Positions 25,358-34,216 of a stretch of 64,000 nt of DNA are shown in pieces; position 1 is the stretch's first letter; each line of letters begins with the position of its first letter. The stretch is from the NCBI RefSeq assembly GCF_039523735.1, contig NZ_BAAAFW010000093.1, forward strand, positions 48,796 to 112,795, given 5' to 3'. The position numbers and the translations under genes were made by a program. The DNA comes from Tatumella punctata. GTDB lineage: Bacteria > Pseudomonadota > Gammaproteobacteria > Enterobacterales > Enterobacteriaceae. Under the pieces are notes generated by a model. That model was not told the DNA's origin, ran no database searches, and worked only from the letters and a program-made list of their open reading frames with translations.

Positions 25358-26773
25358 TTACGCCTGCGCTTCGCGTTCGCTTATAAAGGCCAGCGCCTGC
25401 TGAATACGCGCAATACTACGCTGCTGGCCAATCGCGGTAATGGTGACATCCAGCGCCGGGGATTGCCCGGCACCGGTAACGGCGACCCGTAGCGGCATCC
25501 CGACCTTACCCATACCCACTTCCAGTTCAGCAGCCGTGTCCTGAATAGCCTGATGAACATTTTCTGCTGTCCACTCAGTAATAGCAGCCAGTTTTTCCGC
25601 GGCCAGGGCCAGTGGCTGGCGTGCTACCGGACGCAGATGTTTTTTAGCCGCATCGGCATCAAACGCAGTGAAGTCTTCATAGAAATAGCGGCAGCTTTCG
25701 GCAATCTCTTTCAGAGTCTTACAGCGTTCGCCCAGCAATTTAACCAGTTCAGTCAGTTGAGGACCGGTTGAGGTGTTAATATTTTGCTGCTCAATGTGCC
25801 ATTGCAGATGAGTGGCAACATATTCAGGCGGCAGCGTATTAATATAATGATGGTTCAGCCACTGCAGCTTCTCAGTATTAAATGCACTGGCAGACTTGCT
25901 GACCGCTTCCAGGCGGAAAAATTCGGTCATTTCTGCAACAGAGAAAATTTCCTGATCACCATGTGCCCAGCCCATACGCACCAGATAGTTAAGTAACGCC
26001 TCTGGTAAATAGCCGTCATCACGGTATTGCATTACCCCGACAGCACCGTGGCGCTTGGACAGTTTTTTACCGTCATCGCCGAGGATCATTGAAACGTGTG
26101 CGTAAACAGGCACCTGTGCCCCGATAGCTTTCAGAATATTAATCTGACGGGGGGTGTTGTTAATATGGTCTTCACCACGGATCACATGGGTAATTTCCAT
26201 ATCCCAGTCATCAATCACCACACAGAAATTATACGTCGGCGAACCATCGGTACGACGGATAATCAAATCATCCAGCTCCTGATTGCTGAATTCAATAGGA
26301 CCACGGATTTGATCATCAAAGATCACCGAGCCTTCCTGTGGGTTACGGAAGCGCACCACACAGGGTTCATCATCACTGTGATGTTGATGACTGTCGCGGC
26401 AGCGGCCATCGTAGCGGGGCTTTTCACCGTTAGCCATCTGCTCTTCACGTAACGCTTCCAGTCGTTCCTTCGGGCAATAGCATTTATAAGCTGTCCCGGC
26501 GACCAGCATTTCGTCAATCACCTGGTTGTAACGATCAAAACGTTTGGTCTGGTAATAAGGACCTTCATCCCAGTCCAGACCCAGCCAGTTCATCCCGTCC
26601 ATAATTGCTTCTATTGCTTCGGGAGTGGAACGTTCCAGATCCGTATCTTCGATACGCAGAACAAATTCGCCTTTATTATGGCGGGCATATAACCATGAAT
26701 ACAGAGCAGTGCGAGCACCGCCAACATGCAGATAGCCGGTAGGACTTGGTGCAAAACGGGTTTTAATCTTCAT
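25358..26773 (-). CDS. gltX: Glutamyl-tRNA synthetase
   Basis: The 471-residue class I synthetase charges tRNA-Glu. It shows RFAPSPTGYLHVGGARTAL (HIGH region), DDGKKLSKRHGA (KMSKS region) and the zinc-binding cysteines of the CYCPKERL...GRCRD insertion (Cys98-Cys100...Cys125 region) typical of the E. coli enzyme. Length equals E. coli GltX. The start is ATG 26773 with AAGG upstream. It is monocistronic and divergent from the valine/lysine tRNA operon, as in E. coli. Confidence 0.97.
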   Translation of the reverse strand: MKIKTRFAPSPTGYLHVGGARTALYSWLYARHNKGEFVLRIEDTDLERSTPEAIEAIMDGMNWLGLDWDEGPYYQTKRFDRYNQVIDEMLVAGTAYKCYCPKERLEALREEQMANGEKPRYDGRCRDSHQHHSDDEPCVVRFRNPQEGSVIFDDQIRGPIEFSNQELDDLIIRRTDGSPTYNFCVVIDDWDMEITHVIRGEDHINNTPRQINILKAIGAQVPVYAHVSMILGDDGKKLSKRHGAVGVMQYRDDGYLPEALLNYLVRMGWAHGDQEIFSVAEMTEFFRLEAVSKSASAFNTEKLQWLNHHYINTLPPEYVATHLQWHIEQQNINTSTGPQLTELVKLLGERCKTLKEIAESCRYFYEDFTAFDADAAKKHLRPVARQPLALAAEKLAAITEWTAENVHQAIQDTAAELEVGMGKVGMPLRVAVTGAGQSPALDVTITAIGQQRSIARIQQALAFISEREAQA

Positions 26774-26998
26774 TAAACATTGCCTTAGGACGCGGGTTTT
26801 CGATCACAAATGATAGAAACCAGAAAAAATGCAGGATTCCGTGATTTCATTTTAACACCTGGCAGTGAATCCTCAATCATTGCCAGCCCGGTGATCTGCC
26901 TTTATCGGTACTTTATGGCAAAAAAATAAACATTTTGTGTGAAAGCACCGCAGGATGGCTACTTTTAAGACGAACAAACATTTTACTCAGAAAAATCG

Positions 26999-27026
26999 TT
27001 GACTCATATTCAACTATCCCTATAAT
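26999..27026 (+). promoter_or_regulatory. Promoter of the Val/Lys tRNA operon
   Basis: TTGACT at 26999-27004 and TATAAT at 27021-27026 are separated by 16 bases and followed by a GC-rich discriminator (GCGACTCC). The first tRNA begins 17 bases after the -10 box. Confidence 0.9.
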
Positions 27027-27043
27027 GCGACTCCACACAGCGG

Positions 27044-27119
27044 GGGTGATTAGCTCAGTTGGTAGAGCACCTCCCTTACAAGGAGGGGGTCGGCGGTTCG
27101 AACCCGTCATCACCCACCA
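27044..27119 (+). tRNA. valU: tRNA-Val(TAC), copy 1
   Basis: A 76-base tRNA begins GGGTGATTAGCTCAGTTGGT and has an anticodon loop CTTACAA (anticodon TAC). The acceptor stem is GGGTGAT/ATCACCC with encoded CCA. It is the first of four identical Val genes in the operon. Confidence 0.95.
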
Positions 27120-27158
27120 CTACTCAGGCAGGTGCCCCGCTGTAACAGGAAAGAATCT

Positions 27159-27234
27159 GGGTGATTAGCTCAGTTGGTAGAGCACCTCCCTTACAAGGAG
27201 GGGGTCGGCGGTTCGAACCCGTCATCACCCACCA
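27159..27234 (+). tRNA. valX: tRNA-Val(TAC), copy 2
   Basis: Identical to copy 1 over all 76 bases, including CCA, with a 39-base spacer before it. Confidence 0.95.
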
Positions 27235-27263
27235 GATTCTGATAAGTCCTGTTAATAAGTTTT

Positions 27264-27339
27264 GGGTGATTAGCTCAGTTGGTAGAGCACCTCCCTTACA
27301 AGGAGGGGGTCGGCGGTTCGAACCCGTCATCACCCACCA
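27264..27339 (+). tRNA. valY: tRNA-Val(TAC), copy 3
   Basis: Identical to copies 1 and 2. Only 3 bases separate its CCA end from the lysine tRNA, so the two are processed from one precursor. Confidence 0.95.
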
Positions 27340-27342
27340 CTC

Positions 27343-27418
27343 GGGTCGTTAGCTCAGTTGGTAGAGCAGTTGACTTTTAATCAATTGGTCGCAGGTTCGA
27401 ATCCTGCACGACCCACCA
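27343..27418 (+). tRNA. lysV: tRNA-Lys(TTT)
   Basis: The 76-base gene begins GGGTCGTTAGCTCAG, has anticodon loop CTTTTAA (TTT) and ends with encoded CCA. It occupies the place of E. coli lysV, the last gene of valUXY-lysV. Confidence 0.95.
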
Positions 27419-27519
27419 ATTCAGAAAAGAGCCCCCTGCGGTTGCTTTTTTCGTTTACAGGACAATTACTGGCTTAACGTACAGTCACTGACCTGCCGGG
27501 AAAGTGTCCGGAAAAATTT

Positions 27520-27595
27520 GGGTGATTAGCTCAGTTGGTAGAGCACCTCCCTTACAAGGAGGGGGTCGGCGGTTCGAACCCGTCATCACCCACCA
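27520..27595 (+). tRNA. tRNA-Val(TAC), copy 4, after lysV
   Basis: Identical to the other three valine genes, but placed 101 bases after lysV. The E. coli operon stops at lysV, so this is an extra copy. The 101-base spacer contains a decayed terminator-like stretch (27425-27450, GCCCCCTGCGGTTGC then TTTTTT) and no clear promoter of its own. A strong terminator follows. Confidence 0.95.
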
Positions 27596-27602
27596 GATTG
27601 AC

Positions 27603-27629
27603 AAAAAAGCACCTTCGGGTGCTTTTTTT
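27603..27629 (+). terminator. Terminator of the tRNA operon
   Basis: AAAAAAGCACC and GGTGCTTTTTT pair around a TTCG tetraloop and run into seven Ts. It is a classical intrinsic terminator 7 bases after the last tRNA. Confidence 0.93.
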
Positions 27630-27673
27630 GTTTCCGTCTTCAGAAAAAACCGCTATCCCTCATGTACCGGCGA

Positions 27674-28591
27674 TTAGCTGTCCGGTAATAACGGCCGTTC
27701 TCCGTTTAACTTTTCTGCCTGCTCACAGACCAGTGCCCAGATAGCCTCCGCGGCCGGACTCAGAGAACGGTTTTTTCGCCGGATCAGCATCAGCGTGCGG
27801 CAGACTTCCGGCATAATCCGGCGCACCCGTAAACGGCTGCCGGCCGGTAATGGCAAAGCCAGCCCCGGCAGAATACTGATGCCAATACCTGCTTCAACCA
27901 TCGGATACAGCGTGACAGGATGTCCGACCTGCTGCACAATTTCCGGGCTGATCTGCTGTTGCTGAAAAATACGATCCACTAAAATTCTGCTGCCTGACGC
28001 ATAATCCTGCAATACCATCCGTCGTCCCTGCAGGTGGTGCCATCCGACAACAGGGATCTGATTCAGGGGATCGTCGTCCCGGCAGAGCAGTAAAAAGGGA
28101 TCAGACAATACTGGCTGGGAGTCAAACTCTTCGCCACGGGGATCAATCACAATGCCAAAATCAACTGTCGCATTACGTACACTCTGCAATACCGACTGCT
28201 GAACACTGTCCTGCAACAATAAACGAATTTCCGGATAACATTCCCGGGCTTCCGCCAGACATAAAGGCATCAGCCGTGCCGAAATCGTCTGACTCGCTGC
28301 CAGCCGCACGGTGCCACTGCGCTGCCCGCCATAACGGCGTAGTTCCAGTAAGGTACTGTTCAGCTCTTCCAGCTGAACAGTTAACCGTGATGCCAGCCGT
28401 TGCCCGGCATGGGTCAGCAGTACCTCGCGGGTTGTCCTGTCCAGCAGTTTCACGCCTATTTCAGACTCCAGCTGTTTAATGCTGTGGCTGACCGCCGACT
28501 GACTAAGGCCAATAATCTGTCCTGCCAGGCTGAAACTTCCCTGACTGGCGACGGTAGCAAACACTTTTAACTGTCTGAGGGTATAATTCAT
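27674..28591 (-). CDS. yfeR: YfeR, LysR-family regulator
   Basis: The 305-residue protein begins MNYTLRQLKVFATVASQGSF with the helix-turn-helix at ~18-40 (LAGQIIGLSQSAVSHSIKQL), then a LysR substrate-binding domain (~90-300) with a PMVEAGIGISILPG segment. It is collinear with E. coli YfeR, a regulator linked to osmotic conditions, which controls the divergent gene yfeH. The same divergent pair is present here, with an operator-like palindrome in the 91-base gap. LysR members usually repress themselves and activate the divergent target. Confidence 0.92.
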   Translation of the reverse strand: MNYTLRQLKVFATVASQGSFSLAGQIIGLSQSAVSHSIKQLESEIGVKLLDRTTREVLLTHAGQRLASRLTVQLEELNSTLLELRRYGGQRSGTVRLAASQTISARLMPLCLAEARECYPEIRLLLQDSVQQSVLQSVRNATVDFGIVIDPRGEEFDSQPVLSDPFLLLCRDDDPLNQIPVVGWHHLQGRRMVLQDYASGSRILVDRIFQQQQISPEIVQQVGHPVTLYPMVEAGIGISILPGLALPLPAGSRLRVRRIMPEVCRTLMLIRRKNRSLSPAAEAIWALVCEQAEKLNGERPLLPDS

Positions 28592-28606
28592 TTATTTAAT
28601 TCATAG

Positions 28607-28625
28607 ATTGATTTAATAAATCAAT
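28607..28625. promoter_or_regulatory. Palindromic LysR-type operator between yfeR and yfeH
   Basis: ATTGATTTAATAAATCAAT is a near-perfect palindrome with an internal T-N11-A arrangement, the usual LysR recognition form. It lies 15 bases from the yfeR start and 57 bases from the yfeH start. Confidence 0.65.
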
Positions 28626-28682
28626 TTTATTTCTAAGCTCTGATACAGCACAATGTTTTTTATTTCAGACCGGAAATTACCG

Positions 28683-29693
28683 ATGGGCTTCTTTCGTCTT
28701 GACCCGATGATGATCAAACTGATTATCACTGTACTGCTTGCGACTTTTTTACCTGCCAAAGGCGGGTTCGTCCCTTTTTTCGAATGGCTTACCACCGCAG
28801 CTATCGCCTTACTGTTTTTTATGCATGGCGCCAAGCTGTCACGGGATAAAATTATTGCCGGCAGCAGCCACTGGCGGCTGCATTTATGGATCTTATTCAG
28901 TACCTTCGTCATATTTCCGATTCTCGGGCTGCTGCTGGTCTGGTGGCATCCGGTCGATGTTGCTCCGGAAATTTATACCGGCTTTATCTATCTGTGCATA
29001 CTGCCTGCCACCGTCCAGTCTTCCATCGCGTTTACGTCAATGGCCGGCGGGAATGTAGCGGCAGCCGTATGCAGTGCTTCCGCATCCAGCCTGCTGGGGG
29101 TGTTTATTTCTCCGCTGCTGGTCAACCTGGTGATGAATGTCCATAGCGGTATGCCAGGCAATGGTGTGGAGCAAATTGGTAAAATCATGCTGCAGTTACT
29201 GGTGCCTTTCCTGCTGGGCCACTTCTCACGCCGCTGGATTGCCGGCTGGGTTGAGAAGCACCGCAGTCTGATTGGTAAAACGGACCAGACGTCCATTTTA
29301 CTGGTTGTCTATTCTGCCTTCAGCGAAGCCGTGGTTAACGGCATCTGGCATCAGGTTGGCATCAGCACCCTGGCATGGATTGTGGCAGGCAGTGTACTGC
29401 TGCTGTCAGTGGTATTGGTGATCAACGTGGTGGCGGCTCGTGCCTTTGGTTTCAGTCGGCCGGACGAAATCACAATTCTGTTCTGTGGTTCAAAGAAAAG
29501 CCTGGCAAATGGCGTTCCGATGGCAAATATTTTATTTCCGGCCAGTACCGTAGGGATTATCGTACTGCCATTAATGGTGTTCCATCAGGTGCAATTAATG
29601 GCATGCTCATTTATTGCCCAGCGCTATAAGAAAAGCCATCAGCAACGGGCAGAAACTGACCAGCCATTACAGCCAGCACCCGCCAGAAAATAA
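28683..29693 (+). CDS. yfeH: YfeH, bile acid:sodium symporter-family protein
   Basis: The 336-residue membrane protein has about ten helices and family signatures such as GFVPFFEWLTTAAIALLFFM, LCILPATVQSSIAFTSMAGG, SASSLLGVFISPLL and FCGSKKSLANGVPMANILFP. It is the E. coli YfeH type, a putative inner-membrane transporter in the BASS/SBF-like (PF13593) family; substrate unknown. I chose ATG 28683 (MGFFRLDPMMIK) by comparison with the family; an upstream ATG at 28653 adds ten unrelated residues. It is divergent from yfeR. Confidence 0.9.
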   Translation: MGFFRLDPMMIKLIITVLLATFLPAKGGFVPFFEWLTTAAIALLFFMHGAKLSRDKIIAGSSHWRLHLWILFSTFVIFPILGLLLVWWHPVDVAPEIYTGFIYLCILPATVQSSIAFTSMAGGNVAAAVCSASASSLLGVFISPLLVNLVMNVHSGMPGNGVEQIGKIMLQLLVPFLLGHFSRRWIAGWVEKHRSLIGKTDQTSILLVVYSAFSEAVVNGIWHQVGISTLAWIVAGSVLLLSVVLVINVVAARAFGFSRPDEITILFCGSKKSLANGVPMANILFPASTVGIIVLPLMVFHQVQLMACSFIAQRYKKSHQQRAETDQPLQPAPARK

Positions 29694-29698
29694 TCCAC

Positions 29699-29766
29699 CG
29701 CCCCTTTTGAGGGGGCGTATTTACGCATTATCCGGCTTTCCGCGTAGCAGAGTGTTACGCGGAAAG
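29699..29766. terminator. Two hairpins between yfeH and the efflux operon
   Basis: The first, CGCCCC/GGGGCG at 29699-29717, is 6 bases past yfeH and probably ends its transcript. The second is a perfect 11-bp stem, CTTTCCGCGTA (29736-29746) with TACGCGGAAAG (29756-29766), and a 9-base loop. It could be a second terminator or an operator for the efflux genes, 146 bases before their first ATG. Neither has a long T-run. Confidence 0.5.
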
Positions 29767-29911
29767 TATTTATTCCCGCTGATTTTTCTGATAGTTATAT
29801 CCGTAATCCTCTGAGTATTACCTCACTGGGCCAGCCCTTATTCACCACCCTATAAAAAAATTACTCCGGGCGTTCAGGATTGTTGTTCCCCTTTTTAATG
29901 GCAGGAAAAAA

Positions 29912-31051
29912 ATGAAACAAACTCATGGCGACAATGCCGGTCCGTCCGCGGATACTCCCTGGTCTGCGGCTGATCAGGCAGAAAGCACGCAGACAGATTC
30001 CGCCGAGCCGCGGAAACGTCCCGGTAAAAAACCACTGATTATTCTGGCAATGATTGTCATCCTTCTGCTGGCCACTGCGCTGGTGTTCTGGCTGATCAAC
30101 CGTGGTACAGAAACCACTGATGATGCCTTTACTGACGGTAATGCGGTCATCATCGCACCTAAAACCTCCGGCTATATTGTCCGCTTACTGGTCAGGGATA
30201 ATCAGAAAGTCAGCAAAGGTCAGCTGCTGGCCGAAATTGACCCACGGGACGCAACAGCACAGCTCGATCAGGCCCGTGCGCAGCTAGGGCTGGCTATGGC
30301 ACAGTTACAGCAGGCAGAGGCACAACTGACACTTTCCAGAGTCCGGTATCCGGCTCAGCGGGAGCAGGCTCTCGCCGCCCGGGCTCGTGCCGGCGCTGAA
30401 TTGCAGAATGCAGAAGCTGCTTATCGTCGTCAGCACGGCGTCGATCCTAAGGCAACCACCCAGACCAATATTGATAGTGCCACAGCCCGCTGGCGTTCAG
30501 CACAGGCGGAATATCAGAACGCTTCTGCACAGGTCGCGATTGCGTCACAGGTCGCCTTACAGATCCGCCAGCAGGAAACCAATGTCGAGGCACGCCAGCA
30601 GCAGGTCAGTGAAGCACAGGCCGGGCTGGAAACCGCCACCCTGAACCTTTCTTACACCCGGCTGTTGGCCCCCTTCAGCGGTTATGTGACCCGCAGAAAT
30701 ATACAACAGGGAAGTCTGGTGCAGGCCGGAACCGCCTTGTTTTCCCTCGTCTCTCCGGATATCTGGATCACTGCTAACTTTAAAGAATCACAGCTGCAAT
30801 ATATGAAACCGGGAGATGCTGTCAATATCAGTATCGATGCCTGGCCGGACCTGAAGTTACAAGGCCATGTGGACAGTATTCAGATGGGGACAGGTTCGCG
30901 CTTCTCTGCGTTTCCGGCAGAAAATGCCACCGGTAATTTTGTCAAAATAGTACAGCGGGTTCCGGTGAAAATTGTGATTGATAAAGGCCTTGATCCCGAC
31001 CGGCCGTTACCTCTGGGATTGTCAGCCGAGCCTGAGGTGAGAGTGCAATGA
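29912..31051 (+). CDS. EmrA/HlyD-type periplasmic adaptor of a tripartite efflux pump
   Basis: The 379-residue protein has a cytoplasmic Pro/Glu-rich N-terminus, one membrane helix (~44-66, LIILAMIVILLLATALVFWL), a lipoyl/barrel-sandwich part (TDDAFTDGNAVIIAPKTSGYI...NQKVSKGQLLAEID) and a coiled-coil hairpin (~105-225). It closes with a second lipoyl half and a beta-barrel (LLAPFSGYVTRRNIQQGSLV). It bridges the EmrB-like permease and an outer-membrane channel. The stop overlaps the next gene by four bases. E. coli has xap genes and ypeB neighbours here instead, so the operon is inserted. No regulator gene is beside it. Confidence 0.9.
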   Translation: MKQTHGDNAGPSADTPWSAADQAESTQTDSAEPRKRPGKKPLIILAMIVILLLATALVFWLINRGTETTDDAFTDGNAVIIAPKTSGYIVRLLVRDNQKVSKGQLLAEIDPRDATAQLDQARAQLGLAMAQLQQAEAQLTLSRVRYPAQREQALAARARAGAELQNAEAAYRRQHGVDPKATTQTNIDSATARWRSAQAEYQNASAQVAIASQVALQIRQQETNVEARQQQVSEAQAGLETATLNLSYTRLLAPFSGYVTRRNIQQGSLVQAGTALFSLVSPDIWITANFKESQLQYMKPGDAVNISIDAWPDLKLQGHVDSIQMGTGSRFSAFPAENATGNFVKIVQRVPVKIVIDKGLDPDRPLPLGLSAEPEVRVQ

Positions 31052-32631
31052 GTGCCATCAGTGCCCCCGCCAGCTGGCGACCCTCCGCTAACCCGTGGAT
31101 GGTTGCCCTGACCGTTACCCTGGCGGTATTTATGGAAGTACTGGATACCACCATTGTCAACGTGGCTCTGCCCCATGTGGCTGGCTCACTGTCTTCCAGC
31201 TACGACGAATCAACCTGGGTGCTGACGTCTTATCTGGTGGCAAACGGGATTGTACTGCCTATATCCGCCTTCCTCAGCCGGTATTTCGGCAGAAAAAATT
31301 ATTTCCTGCTGTGTATTGTGATGTTCACCCTGTGTTCATTCCTGTGCGGTATTGCTACCGAACTCTGGCAACTGATTCTGTTCCGTATTTTGCAGGGATT
31401 TTTCGGTGGCGGGCTGCAGCCCGTCCAGCAATCGGTTTTGCTGGATTATTTCAGTAAGAAAGACCGCGGAAAAGCCTTTGGCTTGTCCTCGATTGCCATT
31501 ATTGTCGCGCCAGTCATCGGCCCGACACTGGGGGGATGGATCACCGATAACTACAGCTGGCGCTGGATTTTCTTTATTAATATTCCTATCGGCATTATCG
31601 CAACCCTCGCCATATACCAGTTACTGGAAGATCCGCCATGGGAAAGAAAAGCCGCCAAAGGGACCCTCAGTATTGACTATATTGGTATCAGCCTGATTAC
31701 GTTAGGTCTTGGCTGTTTACAGGTATTCCTCGACCGCGGGGAAGATGCAGACTGGTTCAGTTCACCGTTTATTATTGTCTTCGCGGTACTGGCTGCGACA
31801 GGGATTATCGGGGCAATATACTGGCTGATATACGCCCGAAAACCGGTGGTTGATATCCTGGTGATGCGTGACCGTAACTTCCGGGTAGCCGGTTTGCTGA
31901 TGGCAGTCATGGCATTTATTTTATATGGCAGTTCGGTGGTGATTCCGCAGCTGGCACAGCAGGATCTCGGCTATACCGCCACCCTGGCGGGGCTGGTGCT
32001 GACGCCGGGGGCTATCTGTATTATCCTGACAATCCCTGTGGTGCTGCGGCTGATGCCTGTCGTTCAGACACGCTATATCATTATAGCCGGATTTATCTGT
32101 CTGGCCGCCTCGTTTTACTATTCAGCCCTGACCCTGACTCCGGGTCTCGATTTTACCTCGCTGGTCATTATGCGCAGTATCCAGTCTGTCGGCTTAGGCT
32201 TCTTATTTGTCCCTTTAACGACTATCGCTTTTATCAGTCTGCCTCAGCGGCTGAATGGGGATGCCTCAGCACTGTTTACGATGTTCCGTAACGTCGCCGG
32301 ATCAATCGGTATCTCCGTTTCAACAGCCGCGATCACCGAACGACAACAGGTGCACTCAGCCTATCTTTCCGGCCATATGAGCCTCCTCGATCAGCCGTTT
32401 AATCAGGCCGTTACCCGGATGGCCTTTGCCATAAAAAACTTTACCAGTATCGCCGGGGATAGCAGTTTGCTGGCCGCAGGGCAGTTATATCAACAAATGA
32501 TCAGCCAGGCACGTTTCCTGGCTTACGTCGATGTATTCTCCGGGTTCTGTCTGGCAGGACTGGTAATGATCCCATTCTGTCTGTTACTGGCTCCGGTAAA
32601 AAGTGAAGGCAGTGCAGAAGGCCACTCATGA
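31048..32631 (+). CDS. EmrB-type DHA2 multidrug MFS permease
   Basis: The 527-residue protein shows the 14-helix DHA2 pattern: FMEVLDTTIVNVALPHVAGS in helix 1, WVLTSYLVANGIVLPISAFL, the GRKNYF loop and antiporter motif C (APVIGPTLGGWI). It exports hydrophobic compounds in exchange for protons and works with the adaptor encoded upstream. Both gene junctions overlap by four bases (ATGA), so the three proteins are co-produced. The closest named E. coli relative is EmrB, but the actual substrates cannot be read from the sequence. Confidence 0.92.
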   Translation: MSAISAPASWRPSANPWMVALTVTLAVFMEVLDTTIVNVALPHVAGSLSSSYDESTWVLTSYLVANGIVLPISAFLSRYFGRKNYFLLCIVMFTLCSFLCGIATELWQLILFRILQGFFGGGLQPVQQSVLLDYFSKKDRGKAFGLSSIAIIVAPVIGPTLGGWITDNYSWRWIFFINIPIGIIATLAIYQLLEDPPWERKAAKGTLSIDYIGISLITLGLGCLQVFLDRGEDADWFSSPFIIVFAVLAATGIIGAIYWLIYARKPVVDILVMRDRNFRVAGLLMAVMAFILYGSSVVIPQLAQQDLGYTATLAGLVLTPGAICIILTIPVVLRLMPVVQTRYIIIAGFICLAASFYYSALTLTPGLDFTSLVIMRSIQSVGLGFLFVPLTTIAFISLPQRLNGDASALFTMFRNVAGSIGISVSTAAITERQQVHSAYLSGHMSLLDQPFNQAVTRMAFAIKNFTSIAGDSSLLAAGQLYQQMISQARFLAYVDVFSGFCLAGLVMIPFCLLLAPVKSEGSAEGHS

Positions 32632-32642
32632 AGGAAATAACT

Positions 32643-34175
32643 ATGCAACCTGTCCGTTACCGGCTAAGCACGCTGTTTATCAGCCTGTCACTGGCTGGCT
32701 GTAGTGTCGGACCTGACTTCAGTCCTCCGGTCAATCACCTGCCGGATCAATGGCAGCAGCTGTCTTCCTCGCAACAATCAAGACCATCATCAGCTGATCC
32801 TGCGACAGACTGGTGGAAAAACTTTAACGATCCGCTGCTCAACAGCCTGATTCGCCGGGCGATCGGCGGAAACCTGACCCTGCAACAAACGGTTCTGCGT
32901 ATTGCAGGAGCCCGTGAACAGGTCACTCAGGCCAGCGGAACGTTGCTCCCGACCCTGGATGCTCAGGCGAGCTATGCACGACAGCAAGCCGGGCTAAAGG
33001 GAATACTGAAATCACATCATGCCTATGACAACCTGACGGACCAGCAAACCAGCCTGTTAGATAAAACCAGTGGCAGCGTTAGTTTTTATCAGGGAGGGTT
33101 CGATGCCAGCTGGGAACTTGACCTGTGGGGAAAAGCGCGGCGCCAGACCGAGATGGCACAGGCAGAGCAGCAGGCGGCAACCGAACAGCATAACGATGCT
33201 CTGGTGTCTCTGGAAGCCGAAGTCGCCCGCACCTATCTGCAGTTACGTGCAGCCCAGGCAACGGTAAAAGTGATTGAGCAGCAAATTGATATTGCACAGC
33301 AGACACAACAACTGACAGCCAGTCAGCTGGAGCACGGACTGGCTCCGGCCGCAAATCTTGAGAATGCGACCGCCCGCGTTACCGCGCTGCAGGCACAGTT
33401 ACCCGGTTACCGGTCACTTATCAGCCAGGCAATGAACGGCCTGGCGGTATTATCAGGGCAAGCCCCGGGAGCACTGGATAACGAGCTGCAAACTGTGCGT
33501 CCGTTACCGGCACTGCCGGCGGTCGTCGGTGTCGGGGTACCTGCGGAACTGGCCCGTCGCCGTCCTGATATCCGTCAGGCAGAAGCAATACTGCATGCCC
33601 GAACAGCCGCTATTGGTGTTTCTGTCGCGCAACTGTTCCCCGACGTCTCACTGACAGGCCAGCTTGGTGTCAGAAATACCGATGCCGGCTACCTCGATAA
33701 CTGGAGCAGCCATTTTTACAGTATTGGTCCGGGGATCTCACTGCCGATATTCAGGGGCGGACAACTGGTATCAGAAGTCAGACTGACCAGGGCGCAACAG
33801 GCTGAAGCAGCTCTCAGCTACCGTCAGACAGTATTAACCGCCTTACAGGATGCAGAGAATGCGCTGGTCAGTTACCGTGCCGATCAACAGCAACTGATAT
33901 CACTGCAGGCGTCCGCTGACGCCCTGCAGCACGCGTTTTCACTCTCTGAAGAAGGTTATGCGAAAGGAATAAATAGCTATATTGATGTGCTGGATGCCCA
34001 GCGCCAGCTATCCGCCACTCAGCAACAGCTGGTGCAGGTTCAGGCAGAGACTGCGACAGATCTGGTGGCATTATATAAAGCACTGGGCGGCGGATGGCAG
34101 AACCAGCAGCAAATATCTCTGCCCCGCTATTCCGTATTTGGCGATACGCCGGCCACAGGCGTAACCGCCGGTTAG
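32643..34175 (+). CDS. RND/NodT-type outer-membrane efflux lipoprotein
   Basis: This 510-residue protein is a TolC-like outer-membrane channel lipoprotein. It has a signal peptide with lipobox LAGC (Cys20), the SVGPDFSPP start typical of the family, two repeated coiled-coil OEP domains (~60-260 and ~270-470), and the motifs ARRRPDIRQAEA and FQGYAKGINSYIDVLDAQRQL-like segment near 445. I chose ATG 32643 (AAGGA site seven bases upstream); an ATG at 32628 overlaps the emrB-like stop and also works for coupling. Having its own channel makes this pump self-sufficient. Confidence 0.9.
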   Translation: MQPVRYRLSTLFISLSLAGCSVGPDFSPPVNHLPDQWQQLSSSQQSRPSSADPATDWWKNFNDPLLNSLIRRAIGGNLTLQQTVLRIAGAREQVTQASGTLLPTLDAQASYARQQAGLKGILKSHHAYDNLTDQQTSLLDKTSGSVSFYQGGFDASWELDLWGKARRQTEMAQAEQQAATEQHNDALVSLEAEVARTYLQLRAAQATVKVIEQQIDIAQQTQQLTASQLEHGLAPAANLENATARVTALQAQLPGYRSLISQAMNGLAVLSGQAPGALDNELQTVRPLPALPAVVGVGVPAELARRRPDIRQAEAILHARTAAIGVSVAQLFPDVSLTGQLGVRNTDAGYLDNWSSHFYSIGPGISLPIFRGGQLVSEVRLTRAQQAEAALSYRQTVLTALQDAENALVSYRADQQQLISLQASADALQHAFSLSEEGYAKGINSYIDVLDAQRQLSATQQQLVQVQAETATDLVALYKALGGGWQNQQQISLPRYSVFGDTPATGVTAG

Positions 34176-34181
34176 TCTCTC

Positions 34182-34216
34182 CCCTGGCGCACGCTGTAAA
34201 ACAGAGTGCGTCAGGG
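34182..34216. terminator. Hairpin between the efflux operon and convergent ypeB
   Basis: A long imperfect stem joins CCCTGGCGCACGCTGT (34182-34197) with ACAGAGTGCGTCAGGG (34201-34216) across three bases. It overlaps the last two codons of ypeB. No T-run follows. Confidence 0.6.

Noticed and set aside
26913..27352. Repeated 66-77 residue frames on both strands with NRRPPPCKGG-type repeats
   Set aside because: These are translations of the tandem valine tRNA genes.
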